From the NCBI GenBank assembly GCA_023634235.1, contig JAMKCF010000029.1:1488001-1552000 (forward strand): a DNA stretch of 64,000 nucleotides. Direction: 5' to 3'. This document shows, in pieces, positions 11,801 through 20,243 of this stretch; position 1 is the first letter of the stretch; every line of letters begins with the position of its first letter. The stretch comes from Pisaster brevispinus (Eukaryota > Echinodermata > Asteroidea > Forcipulatida > Asteriidae). Below the pieces are notes generated by a model, which was not told the origin of the DNA, did not search any database, and worked only from the letters and a program-made list of their open reading frames with translations. Both the position numbers and the translations under genes were made by a program.

Positions 11801-14800
11801 CATTCCAGAAGGTAAACCATTCCAAAAAGTTAACACCAATATGAACAAAACTATTTCAATATTCTAATGAAACAGACGGAAAGATTCTTCTTTGAAAAAA
11901 AAATCGGGTTTTATAAGACAACAAATTAATGCTTGACGTAGGCATACAGACAGTATGAGTTCAAACACAGGCGTTTGATAAATAATCTCCTTGCAGTGAA
12001 AGAGTCATGAAATGTTTTGGAACAGGTTACACATAATTACCAAAGAAAATGTCCCGCCTTTGCAATGAAAATGTCCCGCCTTTGCAATGAAAATGTTCTG
12101 CCTTTGCATGAAAGGTTTCCCGAATTTGTAATGAAAAACAAGAGGGAGTGAATAAAATGTACCGATATAGAACCAATAAGGGCCTACTGAAATAGGCAGC
12201 TTAGGGGAATTCCAAGACGCACGGGCCATTCAATATCAAACTAAACTTGATAGGCCTATTATTGTGAATTATGATCAAATGTTGTGTGTTTGTCTGTTTT
12301 GAATGACTGTTTGGTTTGTGGGTGGGGTTATTGTGGATTTTTGTCTTATGTTCAAATTTATTCGGCGTTAAAGTATCATAGTTTTCACATCTTGAACTAG
12401 AGCAAATAAAATGTGTCCAATTTCATAAAACCTGTGAGCACAAAAACTTGCTAAGCACAGACAAATATCGCTTAGCTAAAACTGGTCATCGGCCAAAATT
12501 CCATAAAGTTTACATTGTTGTGACTGGTGCCCCATTCATTTTTTGCTTACCATAGACAATTGCTAAGCAGTATTTTCTGCTTAAAGCTTTATGAAATTTG
12601 GCCATGGAGTTGGCCAGGGCCTAGCCTGTGTGCACCCAAACATTAACAGTTCCTTACGTCTCAATGGTAAAACAGTGCATAAATAATGCTTGCGCCATGA
12701 GACCTCGCTTCGCATTGTATTGGTAATGAAAGCTGTGCTTAAATAAATATTCCTCTTTTTTTCTCTTAGAAATGTTTGACTATTTTAATTTCCCTCTCAA
12801 GGCGCCCCTTCCCAAGGTTTTGATTTATTGAAACGGCCACACCTAAATTCTACAACTCAGCAACTCACTGTTAGACATACCTAAACCTACCACAACAGTA
12901 TTCAAATTACTTTAAGCTGAATTGACCTCTAGGCCTACATTGAAATTATTTTGTGCGGGTTTTTAACACAATCATTGAATAGGAGGGGGCCTATATTCAT
13001 TCATCCGAAATTTTGAAAAGAGCTTTTATCAACCATAAATGGGCATTATTGACAGAAAGGGTGTGTACTTGCTACATGATACAAAATCCAATGGCCAAAC
13101 GCTTTATGGTGTGAGGTTTGCAGTGGCAGTCAAATATACTTGGGTAGGCAGGTGGCTGTTTTTCAAGGCGGCGTTACTTTCCGCCGTCATTTTTCTGTTA
13201 AGTAATTTTTGTCCACTAAAGTCGTACTTCTGCCGTCGATTTACAATTGATATTTTTCAATTATCTATTTTCATAGATTTTTTTAAGGACAACACCAAAC
13301 CAACATCATGTGATAATTTGGACTACATCGGTTACTGGTGCCCCAGTTTTAGTGAAAAAATAAATCACTGTACCATCAACGACGATTAACCACTGAAAAA
13401 CCCCTTACTAATCACCATTGCTTATATCGACTGCCGCTAACAAATTAAAGGCTAGGTGTACTTTTGGTGATCGCTAAGACCAGTATATGCATAAAATTGG
13501 GCTCAATCGGCCATCGAAGTTGCAAGATAATGAAAGAAAAAACACCCTTGTTGCATAGAATTGTGTGCTTTCAGATGCCCGAGAAAGACTTCATTTCTCA
13601 GACTCGAGTTTTTGGTTGAAAATTACCTCTTCCTTTAAAGACTACATTACTACAAACTGGGGGTCGTTTCTAACAATGTTTTATAATATCAGCAGCTCTC
13701 CAGTGCTCTCCAAGTGAGTTTTTATGTCAATAATTTGTGGAGTGTTTACCAAAAGTATAAGCTGCCTTCAGCCTAATACGAACATACAAAAAACCCGGGC
13801 AATGCAAAACAGTCAGTTGCTTATGTTTCTATTCATTATTATTGTTATTTGTTTATGCACTTGATTATTTATTTTTTATTTATTTTTTTTTTTTGGAGGG
13901 GAGGGGACTTTTATCACTAAGTTTTTTACACTTTGTATGATGTGTGTATTACAAACTAAAGGGCAGTAATTTATCAAGTAGCAAACCACAAGGAAAACTG
14001 ACTGGGTACATTTCAAATAATTTGGGTTTGAACAAAGAAAAATTGACTGGAGCAGGACTTGAACCAACGCCCTCCGGATTAACGTACCGGCGCTCTACCA
14101 ACTGAGCTATCCAGTTATTTATTTACTCTTTCAGAACTACGATTAGCCACGTATTTAACTATTCATAACTTATAACGGTTACTATTAAATCATATTAATT
14201 CACATATATTATCATGTTGAAAAATTTTTAAGAAACATGCACTGCAAACACTGGGGTGTTTAAATTGACAACAGAAGGAATCGAAATTAACACCATTTTG
14301 GGTGTTACAACATCAATGTAATTGTGTTGGCAGAAATTTGTGTTATTTCAACACGCTAGGATGTAAATGTTTGCTTGTTTTTTTGAATCGGTGACAACAC
14401 CCTTGGTGTCAATTTTAACACCCGTTTTTGCAGTGTGAATTTTTTTTCATATTGTCATGCTTTATAACAAGCCTGCAGTGTGACTTCTGTACATTTTCCC
14501 AAGTCCTATATAAAGGCCTATCGATCTTATTAAAACCATTCGTCAGTGCTGAGGATTAGTAGCCTACACGAAATAAATCAAAACTAATCATGATCAATAT
14601 TATTGAAAAGTAAATAAAGAATGGCGTTCAAGTCACGTCCAAGTTGGTGCTTGGTGCTTGATGCTTTGGTGGTTCCCCTGGAACACTTCTAAAAGTGAAT
14701 AATAATTTTCATGTAAAATGTGGTCGAGCTAAACTTTGAAGAGGTAATTTAAAAACCGATTCCAATGGAGAATCCTAAATTTTAGCTCCGAATACCGAAT

Positions 14801-15026
14801 ACAAAATGGGACTACGATGCTTTTATGGTATTCGAATTCGAACGCTTCTTGGAAGTCTTCTAATTAACCCACCTCTATTTAAGTTGTAGATTTCGGGTTA
14901 GGGATGTTGCCGAACATTACGAGAGAACTGACAACTTAAACTACACTCACCACAGTAGACTTGTTCGAAGTGTAAACTCAGCAGCAGTAGACCTGCGACC
15001 AGAAGGGGTGAAACAAGCCTCCCCAT
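601..15026 (-). CDS. HYR (hyalin repeat) domain secreted protein, 5' nine exons, 3' end off window
   Basis: Nine exons on the minus strand join in frame: 15026-14951, 10388-10053, 8246-7992, 7371-7099, 6121-5849, 4962-4693, 3629-3357, 2646-2374 and 843-601. Together they give 757 residues before the window ends. Exon 1 encodes a 25-residue signal peptide. Every later exon is a whole module of 81-112 codons bounded by phase-1 introns on both sides, the usual sign of exon shuffling and tandem exon duplication. Modules 3 to 9 follow the HYR plan: D-x-x-x-P start, CP, a P-x-x-x-DNS segment, a G-x-x-x-(V/I)-x-(Y/C)-x-A-(T/S)-D core and a final C-x-F-x-(V/I)-x-(V/I)-x-G strand. HYR domains are immunoglobulin-like adhesion modules known from sea urchin hyalin and from mixed HYR/sushi/EGF proteins. 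Many N-x-(S/T) sequons fit a secreted glycoprotein. What lies C-terminal (more HYR, sushi, EGF, a membrane anchor) cannot be seen, so the orthologue is not named. Confidence 0.9.
1743..1885 (-). mobile_element. SINE fragment (GGGAGGAAAACCCCAGAG family)
   Basis: It shares GTGGGAGGAAAA-CCCAGAGAAATATTCC with the better-preserved copy at 4250-4452. Confidence 0.5.
1950..2290. repeat. Fold-back (palindromic) element
   Basis: The arm 1989-2085 is roughly the reverse complement of 2125-2228. Shared parts include TTTTAAAAGTAGAATATAAT, CACACAATT and TTTCCTTTTA. Weaker matches extend outward to AAAGCG motifs near 1965 and 2275. It lies in the intron between HYR exons 8 and 9. Confidence 0.6.
2374..2646 (-). 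CDS. HYR gene exon 8: HYR module, PHR-(V/L)-HY subtype
   Basis: The exon has 91 codons (residues 586-676) and is phase 1-1; acceptor ATCCACAG, donor GTATGA. It starts DKEKPNITCPANFTES and ends SPHRLHYIITDEAGLT, then STCDTYLFVEG. It is the paralogue of exon 5. Confidence 0.9.
2880..3190. repeat. Degenerate tandem repeat, unit about 52 bp, about six copies
   Basis: Repeated words are CTACATAAACTCAT, TTGATTTTGGAGGA and GGCAGTAGGGAT. Unit length drifts between about 40 and 60 bp. It lies in the intron between HYR exons 7 and 8. Confidence 0.7.
3357..3629 (-). CDS. HYR gene exon 7: HYR module, cysteine-enriched subtype
   Basis: The exon has 91 codons (residues 495-585) and is phase 1-1; the donor is GTAATG. 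It reads YMDCPAA, FFLPNATDNSNHT, VTVECF, GEHLIQCNATD and VSCSFTITVEG. It is very similar to exon 6, and both carry a PGQA or PGQP turn before the first strand. Confidence 0.92.
3845..4235. repeat. Diverged palindromic MITE end and AT-rich intron sequence
   Basis: The part near 4165-4235 (AAGTTTTCATGGTCATTAAT then GATTACCAAACGTATATGTTCCC) matches one end of the MITE that is complete at 13448-13790 and 28590-28980. No gene is seen. Confidence 0.4.
4250..4452 (-). mobile_element. tRNA-derived SINE
   Basis: On the minus strand the head shows an A-box-like TGGCGTAGTGGTA and a B-box GGTTCGAATCC, preceded by CGGGCGTTCGGG. The tail contains the GTGGGAGGAAAACCCCAGAG segment shared with 1743-1885. Confidence 0.65.
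4490..4517. repeat. (GTT)n microsatellite
   Basis: A run of GTT triplets, about eight to nine units, in the intron between HYR exons 6 and 7. Confidence 0.8.
4693..4962 (-). CDS. HYR gene exon 6: HYR module, cysteine-enriched subtype
   Basis: The exon has 90 codons (residues 405-494) and is phase 1-1; the donor is GTAACA. It reads DKEPPYFEDCP, FDLPNATDNSHND, VIVKCF, GIGLTSVQCNATD and NDSCTFSINVPG. It has the same four-cysteine layout as exons 4 and 7. Confidence 0.92.
5205..5498 (-). mobile_element. tRNA-derived SINE (GACACTTGTGTC family)
   Basis: The layout matches the plus-strand copy at 29300-29570: a head with GGACTCCAGCTCTGGTGTTT and a tail with AACCCAGTTACACC and CAGCACCTTG-like words. 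A LINE 3' tail in the same orientation abuts it at 5105-5200. Confidence 0.6.
5849..6121 (-). CDS. HYR gene exon 5: HYR module, PHR-(V/L)-HY subtype
   Basis: The exon has 91 codons (residues 314-404) and is phase 1-1; the donor is GTATGT. It starts DKEKPNITC and ends with TPHRVHYTITDGSGNVDT-C-E-I-F-I-T-V-E-G. It is the closest relative of exon 8: both begin with the same roughly 25 nucleotides and share the S/T-P-H-R-x-H-Y-x-I-T-D core, so one is probably a duplicate of the other. Five N-x-(S/T) sequons are present. Confidence 0.92.
6368..6600. mobile_element. Inverted-repeat element
   Basis: The left arm has GCCATCTTTACGGGC and the right arm has GCCCGTAAAGATGGC. The outer ends both read CTATATAGAT/ATCTATAG. 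It is embedded in other repeat sequence in the intron between HYR exons 4 and 5. Confidence 0.55.
6690..7055 (-). mobile_element. tRNA-derived SINE with an inserted LINE tail
   Basis: The same family as 5205-5498. It is interrupted at about 6858-6945 by a piece with TTTATTTAGCGCCAAAATC and CAAAGGCGC, which looks like a LINE 3' end. Confidence 0.55.
7099..7371 (-). CDS. HYR gene exon 4: HYR module, cysteine-enriched subtype
   Basis: The exon has 91 codons (residues 223-313) and is phase 1-1; the donor is GTATGC. It was found by translating the phase-1 frame between splice sites, because no ATG opens this frame. It reads LECPTN, FNLPNATDNSPD, VVCFIVG, GTHDIQCNASD and SLCQFDITVIG. The extra VCF and QCN cysteines are shared with exons 6 and 7. 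Confidence 0.9.
7415..7775. repeat. 61-bp minisatellite, about six copies
   Basis: Each unit holds CTGAAAGCTCACTGATTCTA, then ACCAGTACCAATCCTCCAGA and GAAATATTTCCAT. The copies are nearly identical and lie in HYR intron 3. Two further copies of the same unit lie in HYI intron 4 at 51537-51665, and a diverged one near 15640-15680. Confidence 0.9.
7992..8246 (-). CDS. HYR gene exon 3: canonical HYR module
   Basis: The exon has 85 codons (residues 138-222) and is phase 1-1, with acceptor AACAACAG and donor GTGAGT. It shows the textbook HYR signature: D-A-G-K-P start, LECP, VPVPTDNSN, FPIGTHEINYTATDQSGN and ASCSFNVIITG. Two of the conserved positions are the usual disulphide pair. Confidence 0.92.
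8705..8925 (-). mobile_element. SINE with 41-base poly(T) run
   Basis: The segment has the SINE tail (GTGTGTAAAGCACTGTAT, CCCAAGTCCTGTGAAA) and a minus-strand B-box GGTTCGAATCCC. The T run at 8832-8872 then interrupts the tRNA-like head before CTGCTC. Related to 31205-31350 and 28318-28460. Confidence 0.6.
9840..9940. mobile_element. MITE end fragment
   Basis: The stretch TTATGGTCATTCATTTTTGG then GTAGTTACCAAAAGCATACC matches the right end of the MITE at 13448-13790. The other end is absent. Confidence 0.5.
10053..10388 (-). CDS. HYR gene exon 2: divergent N-terminal 112-residue module
   Basis: The acceptor TTTGCATTACAG precedes 10388 and the GTAAGT donor starts at 10052. The exon is phase 1-1 and 336 nt long (residues 26-137). 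It opens with CPPPEA and closes with GTCEFYVRVLG, like the edges of a HYR domain, but lacks the P-x-x-x-DNS and G-T-x-x-x-x-Y-x-A-T-D core. It has two extra cysteines in the middle (RCFPIGTGSNHPCP). It is about 25 residues longer than the other modules. It may be a diverged HYR or another immunoglobulin-like fold; I do not recognise it as a named domain. Confidence 0.8.
12048..12130. repeat. 22-bp tandem repeat, about four copies
   Basis: The word AATGTCCCGCCTTTGCAATG occurs twice exactly, then once as TGTTCTGCCTTTGCATGAA and once more diverged. Confidence 0.8.
12413..12605. mobile_element. MITE, GGGCCCAATTTCAT family
   Basis: The ends are TCCAATTTCATAAA and TTTATGAAATTTGGCC. Inside is TTGTGACTGGTGCCCCATTC and repeated TGCTTAGCA-like words. 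It is a typical non-coding palindromic element. Confidence 0.6.
13448..13790. mobile_element. Palindromic MITE (ACCAAAAGTA...CTGCCTT ends), near complete
   Basis: The left end is AAGGCTAGGTGTACTTTTGG and the right end is ACCAAAAGTATAAGCTGCCTT. The interior has AGATAATGAAAGAAAAAACA, TGTGTGCTTTCAGATG and AACAATGTTTTATAATATCA. The same element occurs reversed at 28590-28980, as a half copy at 39085-39305 and as ends at 4165, 9840 and 38466. The family is, to my knowledge, abundant in echinoderm genomes. Confidence 0.75.
13970..14117 (-). mobile_element. tRNA-derived SINE (TTTGTTCAAACCCAAATTAT tail)
   Basis: On the minus strand a nearly complete tRNA-like cloverleaf reads GGATAGCTCAGTTGGTAGAGC, then CGGTACGTTAATCCGG and GGTTCAAGTCC, with six acceptor pairs. 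The anticodon loop lacks the usual U33. The same non-tRNA tail follows at 33508-33650 and 53225-53360, so I call it a SINE rather than a functional tRNA. Confidence 0.7.
14240..14435. mobile_element. Short TIR element (CACTGCAAA ends)
   Basis: The left end is CACTGCAAACACTGGGGTGTT and the right is AACACCCGTTTTTGCAGTG. Several internal ACACC/GGTGT words form a fold-back. It is non-coding. Confidence 0.65.
14951..15026 (-). CDS. HYR gene exon 1: start codon and signal peptide
   Basis: The ATG at 15026-15024 opens 25 codons: a short basic start (MGR), a hydrophobic core LLVAGLLLLSLHF and a small-residue region ending VYC. This is a classic secretory signal peptide. The exon ends with one base of the next codon before a GTGAGT donor at 14950, so the donor is phase 1, matching every later module. 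No other good start lies nearby. It is separated from exon 2 by a 4.6-kb intron. Confidence 0.85.
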
Positions 15027-16009
15027 TATCGCATCGATGTTATCTCCCAAAGAGTTGACTGCTTATTTCTACGATACTTTTTTCCCACACTAAAAAGAAT
15101 ATGAAACTCAGAAACTCGAAATCTCCTGTCCGCCTCGGTTTGGGCGTTATCACTTAATGAACGTCATAGGCGACAGTACAGGGGATCGGTTGTGAAACTC
15201 TATAGAAAAGCCGGAGTTGTTCTGGATCAACGGTTCAGGTAACACAAGCCCTCCAAACGACACCCTTACAAAATTCACTTGTGCTTATACAACAATAACC
15301 CCCCCAAAAAATGGTTGTTTTTATACCGTTTACGCTCCGTTGGCTACTTTTTTCTTTTCTTTCTTTACCTGTGTGGGATCCATAAAAAAAATATTACTGG
15401 CGCAAAATCGAGCAAACATGAGTAGCCTGGCCTTGTCGTTGTTTTTGCACTTTTTGTAACGAGGCCTTTAGAGTGACGCTGTGCAGATCAGAATAACTTT
15501 GCATTTTGTTTTGAAACTTTTCCCACATAAAAGACCTAGAAAGTGTGTAATAAAACGTTTTAGTGTCACATGAAGAACAAATACCAACATGACTGGTAAT
15601 TATCTATTTGGGAAAAACTGTTTTTAGCTTACTGATGATAAATATCATACCAATACCAAAGCGCCAGAGAAATAGTTTCATTTTTAAATGCTGTTAAATT
15701 TAAGGAAATAACATGTGTACACATCTCTTCTCGTATATCGGTTGTCGCAATTATTGATGATAAAACTGTGTGTGCACAAAAACTTTGGCAAAATATATAA
15801 CATGTTTCGTTGTCTTAATCTTAAAAACAAAAACATAAATAAACAAAAAACGAATATGAAGAAAACAAATTCAAGTGTTTGTCTTTCAGTCTCATGGTGT
15901 TTATTAAAATATAGGAATGGACGTAGGCCAATGATGACATTCCACTCCAGTGACGCAGTGAACTTCTCTTGTTGTCGCTCTCTTTTTATCCCGAACATCA
16001 AGAAGGGAG

Positions 16010-16545
16010 TTAGTGGAAGAGAAGTTCAGTGAATGGTAGATTTGGAATTGAGTATGTGGAAGAGAAGTTCAGTGGATGGTAGATTCGGACTGGAGTATGT
16101 GGAAGAGGAAGTTCAGTGGATGGTAGATTCAGATGGGTGTTTTGTTAGTGGAAGAGAAGTCCCGTAGATGGTAGATTAGGACGGGAGTTAGTGGAAGAGA
16201 AGTTCAGTGGATGGTAGATTCGGACTGGAGTATGTGGAAGAGAAGTCCAGTGGATCGTAGATTAGGATGAGAGTTAGTGGAAGAAAAGTCCCGTAGATGG
16301 TAGATTAGGATGGGAGTTAGTGGAAGAGAAGTCCAGGCAGTGGATGGTAGATAAGGATAAGAGTTAGTGGAAGAGAAGTCCAGTGGATGGTAGATTAGGA
16401 TGAGAGTTAGTGGAAGAGAAGTCCCGTAGATGGTAGGATGGGAGTTAGTGGAAGAGAAGTCCAGGCAGTGGATAGTAGATTAGGATGAGAGTTAGTGGAA
16501 GAGAAGTCCAGTGGATGGTAGATTCAGATGGTGTTAGTGGAAAAG
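16010..16545. repeat. 43-bp minisatellite array A, about 12 copies, degenerate
   Basis: The core words are TTAGTGGAAGAGAAGTCCAG, TGGATGGTAGATTAGGATG and GGGAGTTAGTGGAAGAGAAG. Units carry small deletions and insertions (for example AGGCAG before TGGATGG). Confidence 0.9.
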
Positions 16546-16810
16546 AAGGGAGGGACAGGTAAACACGATTTTATTCCACCATGCGAACCGAACAGACTTG
16601 TTGTAAGTTTCTGTACAATATACATGTTGAATTTCAGAAAATGGGTAACGAAAGACCAACTTTTAAGTTCAACGTTGGGAAACGTACCAACTGCCTTCGG
16701 GATTGTTTTTTTGTTACCAAGCGAAGTTGGGTACCATTTACCATTAAAATTGGGAAAATAGTTACTCCCATTTATTGGTGCCTTATAATAAGCCATAAAT
16801 CTGTCATATA

Positions 16811-16985
16811 GTTTTACTTTTGTTGGTCAAAATATGTTTGCTCTTTTGTTGGACCAAATACAAATTTTATCTTTTGTTGGTCAAAATATGCTCTTTTGTT
16901 GGTCAATATGGTGCTCATTTATTGGTCAAAATACTTGTACTCTTTTGTTGGTCAAAATATTGTTGCTCCTTTGTTGGTCAATATA
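16811..16985. repeat. TTTGTTGGTCAAAATAT tandem repeat, about seven copies
   Basis: The word CTCTTTTGTTGGTCAAAATA recurs every 20-35 bp. Flanks (16600-17190 and 17400-17830) carry many TTGGG, CCAAC and ACCCAACGTT words, as if the array grew inside a TIR element. Confidence 0.75.
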
Positions 16986-19040
16986 TTTTTAAAATGTTGT
17001 ATTACCCACTTCACAGTGAGTAATTTCCTACCCAATTTTGGGTACTGCATTATCTTTTCCTTGTGTTTTTTATTTTACATAAGTGAGGGGAACAACAAAA
17101 ATTGTCGTTTTACCCCAAATTGACCAAAAGTTACACAAAATTTGTACCCATCAGTTTTACACAGCAACATTTGACACTTCGTTTTTAGAGTGTATCGCTG
17201 GTTGTTAGGCGTGTTCTGTGCAAAGGCAAGTCAAGTTCATTCTCTCCTGCTATGGTAAAAAACGCCCTTTAAACAATACCAAAACGCTCACTTTACCCAA
17301 CAAGATTTTCGAACGCTGTCAATAATTGTTGGTCATATTAAAGTCCAATGCGTTTCTCCAAGTGAGCTGTAGGCCAAGGATTCACCAAATCATAGGGCAA
17401 GATTACTCATAGGATTGGGTTGTTGAACTTACCCTAGGCATTAACCAATAATAGGTTGAGCTTACCCCCAAAGGTTAAAAACAAGCCTCAATGTTGGTTA
17501 AACACTTTTGAATATGATGGAGATCAAGAGACCAGCTGTTGGTCTTAAGGAAAACCGCAGTATATTTTACCAAGGTATATGGTTAAAAGGTTTTTCTAAA
17601 GGAAAAATTAATAGGGAAGTTTTAACAATCAGGTTTGGGCTTATTGCAGCCACCCAATATTGGTTTTAGATTAACAAACAGGTATTTTGAAATTAACCAA
17701 CTCAACTCAAGTTGGGTAAATATTTGCAACTTATACCATTATAATGGGATCAATATCGACCAAACGTTGGTCAAAATTACTTTACACAATAATTGTTACC
17801 CAACGTTTTTAGAGTGTAACGAGGTCCGAAACGTTTACTAGATCTTCATTATGTATCAATATGTAAAAACAAATAATGTTGTTGACTGCAAAGGTAAGTA
17901 AAGGTCAACATCATGGCTCCTCTTAAGTATGGTACAAAAAGAATGTTACAGATCTAAAAGACATTTGGGTATAGGTAGTTTGCTTGTATAGCATCTTTTC
18001 TCCACCACGTCGACTCTGGTTCAAGCCTACTCTTTGCACCAACTCTTTGCACCACGGTTTGTGGTTGTATTTTATACGCCAGTTTGCCCTAATGGGCCTC
18101 TGGCTTCCCGTTTCCTAAACAGGGTTTCTGCGGATCCTTAAAAAGTCTTAAAATGTCTTAAATTGAACTATCCAAATTGTAGGCCTCTAAAAGCATAAAA
18201 AAAACACAAGACTAAGTTAAAATGGATGAAGCGTGTAACAAACCTTCCTATCTGCTGGTAAAGAATTGAATTATGCTGCAAGTAATAACAAAGTGTGAGA
18301 GGGAATTACTGTTTTCCTTGCTTTATTCACATACTTTTGGTTTTAAATTTTTTAGGTTTTGGTTTTTATACTTTTGGTTTTAAAATGGGTAATGAGTCTT
18401 AAAAAGTCTTAAATTTGACTTTTTATAGTGCGCAGGTACCCTGCTAAATCTTAGCTTCATCCTCACCATCTTCTCTTTAAATCGCCATGAATCAGGCTTT
18501 AAGAATATGTTGGTTTTTCGTTACCGGAACCAGATATTCAAATAACAATTTCTGAGCAAACACGCCTAATAAAAAATACCACACCCAATTTAAAGTGACC
18601 CCCTTGTTTGTTATAGCCTGCAGTGCCCCGTCATTGTTGATTGCGTTTACGGTGGTTAGTATTATGGTTGAACATTGTATTGAGCAAACAAATAAATAAC
18701 AAAAAATACAATAAAATAAAAATAATAATATAATGCCACACCCAATTGATTTTTGGTCACACTCCTCGATTCTCCTGCGCCCCTCGCCAATGTATGAGGC
18801 GGTTGTGATTAAAAGACTTTGGGAACGCCTGGGTTGGGTTCAAAATTCGCGTTACACTGTATTGTGAAACCTTGTATACAGCCCTATAATTGTATCTCGG
18901 GTGATGGATTTCGTGCAGAGAACATAATTCAGTAAATATCTGAAATGCTTGCTGTTTGATCAACTACTTGCCAATTCTTTGCGATGAGATTGGGCATCAA
19001 AAGTGGGAACATCTTAAGAATCTTGCAGGGAGAGAAGTGG

Positions 19041-19110
19041 TTGGGAGGGAATTGTCACTGGTTCAGATTGGGGGTTGGAGGGAATTGTCACTGGTTCAGA
19101 TTGGGGGTTG
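19041..19110. repeat. 33-bp unit, two copies
   Basis: GGGAATTGTCACTGGTTCAG then ATTGGGGGTTGG is present twice head to tail, just before minisatellite array B. Confidence 0.8.
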
Positions 19111-19124
19111 GGAGGTTCGGTAGC

Positions 19125-19632
19125 CTTAGTTCAGTGGATGGTAAATTCAGATCGGAGCTTGTGGAACAGAAGTTCAGTGGATGGTAGGTCCAGGTGGGAG
19201 TTAGTGGAAGAGAAGTTAAGTGGATGGTAGGTTCAGATGGGAGTTAGTGGGAGGAAAGTTCAGTGGATGGTATAGGTTCAGATGGGAGTTAGTGGAAGAG
19301 AAGTTCAGTGGATGGTAGGTTCAGATGGGAGTTAGTGGAAGAGAAGTTCAGTGGATGGTAGGTTCAGATGGGAGTTAGCGGAAGAGAAGTTCAGTGGATG
19401 GTAGGTTCAGATGGGAGTTAGCGGAAGAGAAGTTCAGTGGATGGTAGGTTCAGATGGGAGTTAGTGGAAGAGAAGTTCAGTGGATGGTAGATTCAGATGG
19501 GAGTTAGCGGAAGAGAAGTTCAGTGGATGGTAGGTTCAGATGGGAGTTAGTGGAAGAGAAGTTCAATGGATGGTAGGTTCAGATGGGAGTTAGTGGAAGA
19601 GAAGTTCAATGGATGGTAGGTTCAGATGGAGC
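19125..19632. repeat. 43-bp minisatellite array B, about 12 copies, homogeneous
   Basis: Unit: GTTCAGTGGATGGTAGGTTC then AGATGGGAGTTAGTGGAAGA and GAA. Most copies differ by one or two bases. It is the same family as array A, 2.6 kb away. Confidence 0.92.
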
Positions 19633-20194
19633 TTTTTGTTAACACTGATCAAACTGGGAAAGTAGATCGCTGGCTTTCTTGAGGCAGTTTTTTTGGGGGG
19701 GGATTGCGTACATCTCGAACAAAACAATTTAACAAAATAATAATATACCATATTAAGGATCATATTTTTCAAACATTGTGTAAATCTACTTCGTTTTAGC
19801 AAAACTTCAGACAAACCGTTTTTCGTTCGTCAAATGTTCTTAATTTTCAACAAGTTTATCTGTAGGCCTATACATAACAAGCTCCACGACATACGACGGA
19901 AACATTCCGAAATGCTAACCTTTTTGTCATTTGTTTATTTTATGTTATCATAAGAATGACTGACCCGGAACAGCTGGTTTCAGTGGTTTGAAAAGTCCTT
20001 TTAAAACCCCGTTTCGGTTTGCTAGTTGTTGTAAAAACCAAATATTCCCCCATTCAATGCCTCTTTTCTTTGTGGGAATTACTCTTGGGTGATTACTTAC
20101 AACCGCGCGTAATGTGCTTATCCATCCACTGGAAAAAAGCAGAAACGCCCGAAATGCATTTTATCCAGTTTGTGTTGTATACACTATAAGGTAA

Positions 20195-20243
20195 TGACGT
20201 CATTCATTGAGAGTTTTTCTGACTTTGAAGACAAAGTATATAA
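20195..20243 (+). promoter_or_regulatory. Candidate core promoter: CRE palindrome plus TATA box
   Basis: A perfect TGACGTCA (20195-20202) is followed 34 bases later by TATATAA (20237-20243) in the context AAAGTATATAAGGCC. The spacing fits a CREB/ATF site just upstream of a TATA box with transcription rightwards from about 20270. No recognisable coding exon follows, so the product, if any, is unknown. Confidence 0.3.

Larger units (their letters stand above)
10389..14950. other. HYR intron 1 (about 4.6 kb), no gene seen
   Basis: It contains a four-copy 22-bp repeat (AATGTCCCGCCTTTGCAATG) at 12048-12130, a GGGCCCAATTTCAT-type MITE at 12413-12605, a complete palindromic MITE at 13448-13790, a tRNA-like SINE at 13970-14117 and a small TIR element at 14240-14435. 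The rest is AT-rich unique-looking sequence. A 116-codon open frame at 13039-13389 has no recognisable domain. Confidence 0.7.

Noticed and set aside
13039..13389. 116-codon plus-strand open frame in HYR intron 1
   Set aside because: No domain, no clear splice or polyadenylation context, AT-rich with scattered hydrophobics; compatible with chance.
14041..14117. Functional tRNA gene on the minus strand
   Set aside because: The cloverleaf is nearly complete, but U33 is absent, and the same tail follows at two other places, so it is the head of a SINE.
15684..16032. Pair of overlapping 105-codon frames on opposite strands
   Set aside because: Low-complexity Asn/Lys-rich and Phe/Leu-rich translations of an AT-rich segment, with no splice context.
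16010..19632. CRISPR-like regular repeats
   Set aside because: Units are head-to-tail without unique spacers, in a eukaryotic context.
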